Shown: positions 63,915 to 64,000 of the stretch, piece by piece | How the letters are laid out: each line of letters starts with the position of its first letter | Numbering within the stretch: position 1 is the first letter of the stretch | NCBI GenBank assembly: GCA_019192545.1 | Contig: JAHCMI010000013.1 | Location: forward strand, 82,316 to 146,315 | DNA from: Rivularia sp. MS3 | Lineage (GTDB): Bacteria; Cyanobacteriota; Cyanobacteriia; Cyanobacteriales; Nostocaceae | Direction of reading: 5' to 3' | DNA: 64,000 bases | Translations under genes and position numbers: made by a program | The notes under the pieces: generated by a model | Databases searched by the model: none | What the model was told of the DNA's origin: nothing | The model's input: the letters and a program-made list of their open reading frames with translations, nothing else

Positions 63915-64000
63915 AGGTTTAGAAGATTTTAAAATGTTAAATTAATTGGCTCTTCAGTACTTAGTATGCTAAAAATACAATTAGATAAGTGAATTGAAAG

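Overview
This window comes from a cyanobacterial chromosome, most likely a filamentous, heterocyst-forming type (Nostocales). The evidence is an AT-rich base composition, HIP1 palindromes (GCGATCGC) scattered inside genes, heptameric short tandem repeats (CTGTTCA/CTGCTAA, TAGGAGT and AAGGTCTA families), a ZipN/Ftn2 (ARC6-like) division gene, two Wzc-like tyrosine kinases and a HepA-like exporter. No plasmid, prophage or CRISPR array is visible.

Layout. 1-1.9 kb: the left-cut end of a secreted clan-A glycoside hydrolase and a PhyH-type dioxygenase. 2.9-10.6 kb: a complete lasso-peptide gene cluster on the minus strand, in transcription order B1 (PqqD-like leader-binding protein), B2 (Cys/His leader peptidase), C (asparagine-synthetase-like cyclase), precursor A, HPr-kinase-like tailoring kinase, ABC exporter and nucleotidyltransferase-like tailoring enzyme. 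The precursor has a textbook leader but a Thr-rich core of about 49 residues, far longer than usual lasso cores. 12.5 kb: tRNA-Gln. 13.6-30.8 kb: an exopolysaccharide island with two Wzc-like kinases, four glycosyltransferases, a Wzy-like polymerase, a methyltransferase, a degenerate sugar-phosphate transferase, a HepA-like ABC exporter and a pyruvyl transferase.

31-40.8 kb: mostly housekeeping genes (ABC ATPase, a frameshifted FMN reductase, nitrilase-family amidase, class II fructose-bisphosphate aldolase, tRNA-Lys, aldose epimerase, pyruvate dehydrogenase E1 alpha, ZipN). 40.8-54.3 kb: two tandem cytochromes P450, a truncated mazF, a secreted unknown, an RND efflux pump with its adaptor, a TetR regulator and a membrane-anchored coiled-coil unknown. 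The promoters of tetR and of the P450 pair, 8.6 kb apart, have the same layout: TTGACA, an 18-bp spacer, a -10 box and an abutting double TGAC-N6-GTCA operator. This makes the P450 genes a predicted target of the TetR protein.

55-64 kb: a divergent SucC/SucD-like pair that has lost key catalytic residues, a TnpB (IS605 OrfB) remnant abutting a truncated ABC ATPase gene, leuB, a small conserved protein, a prepilin peptidase and accD. Small repeats are abundant. They include two copies of a 109-114 bp MITE with perfect 8-bp target duplications, and heptamer arrays that supply the stop codon and last residues (Glu-Gln-stop) of three unrelated genes. All functional calls come from reading motifs; no database search was possible.
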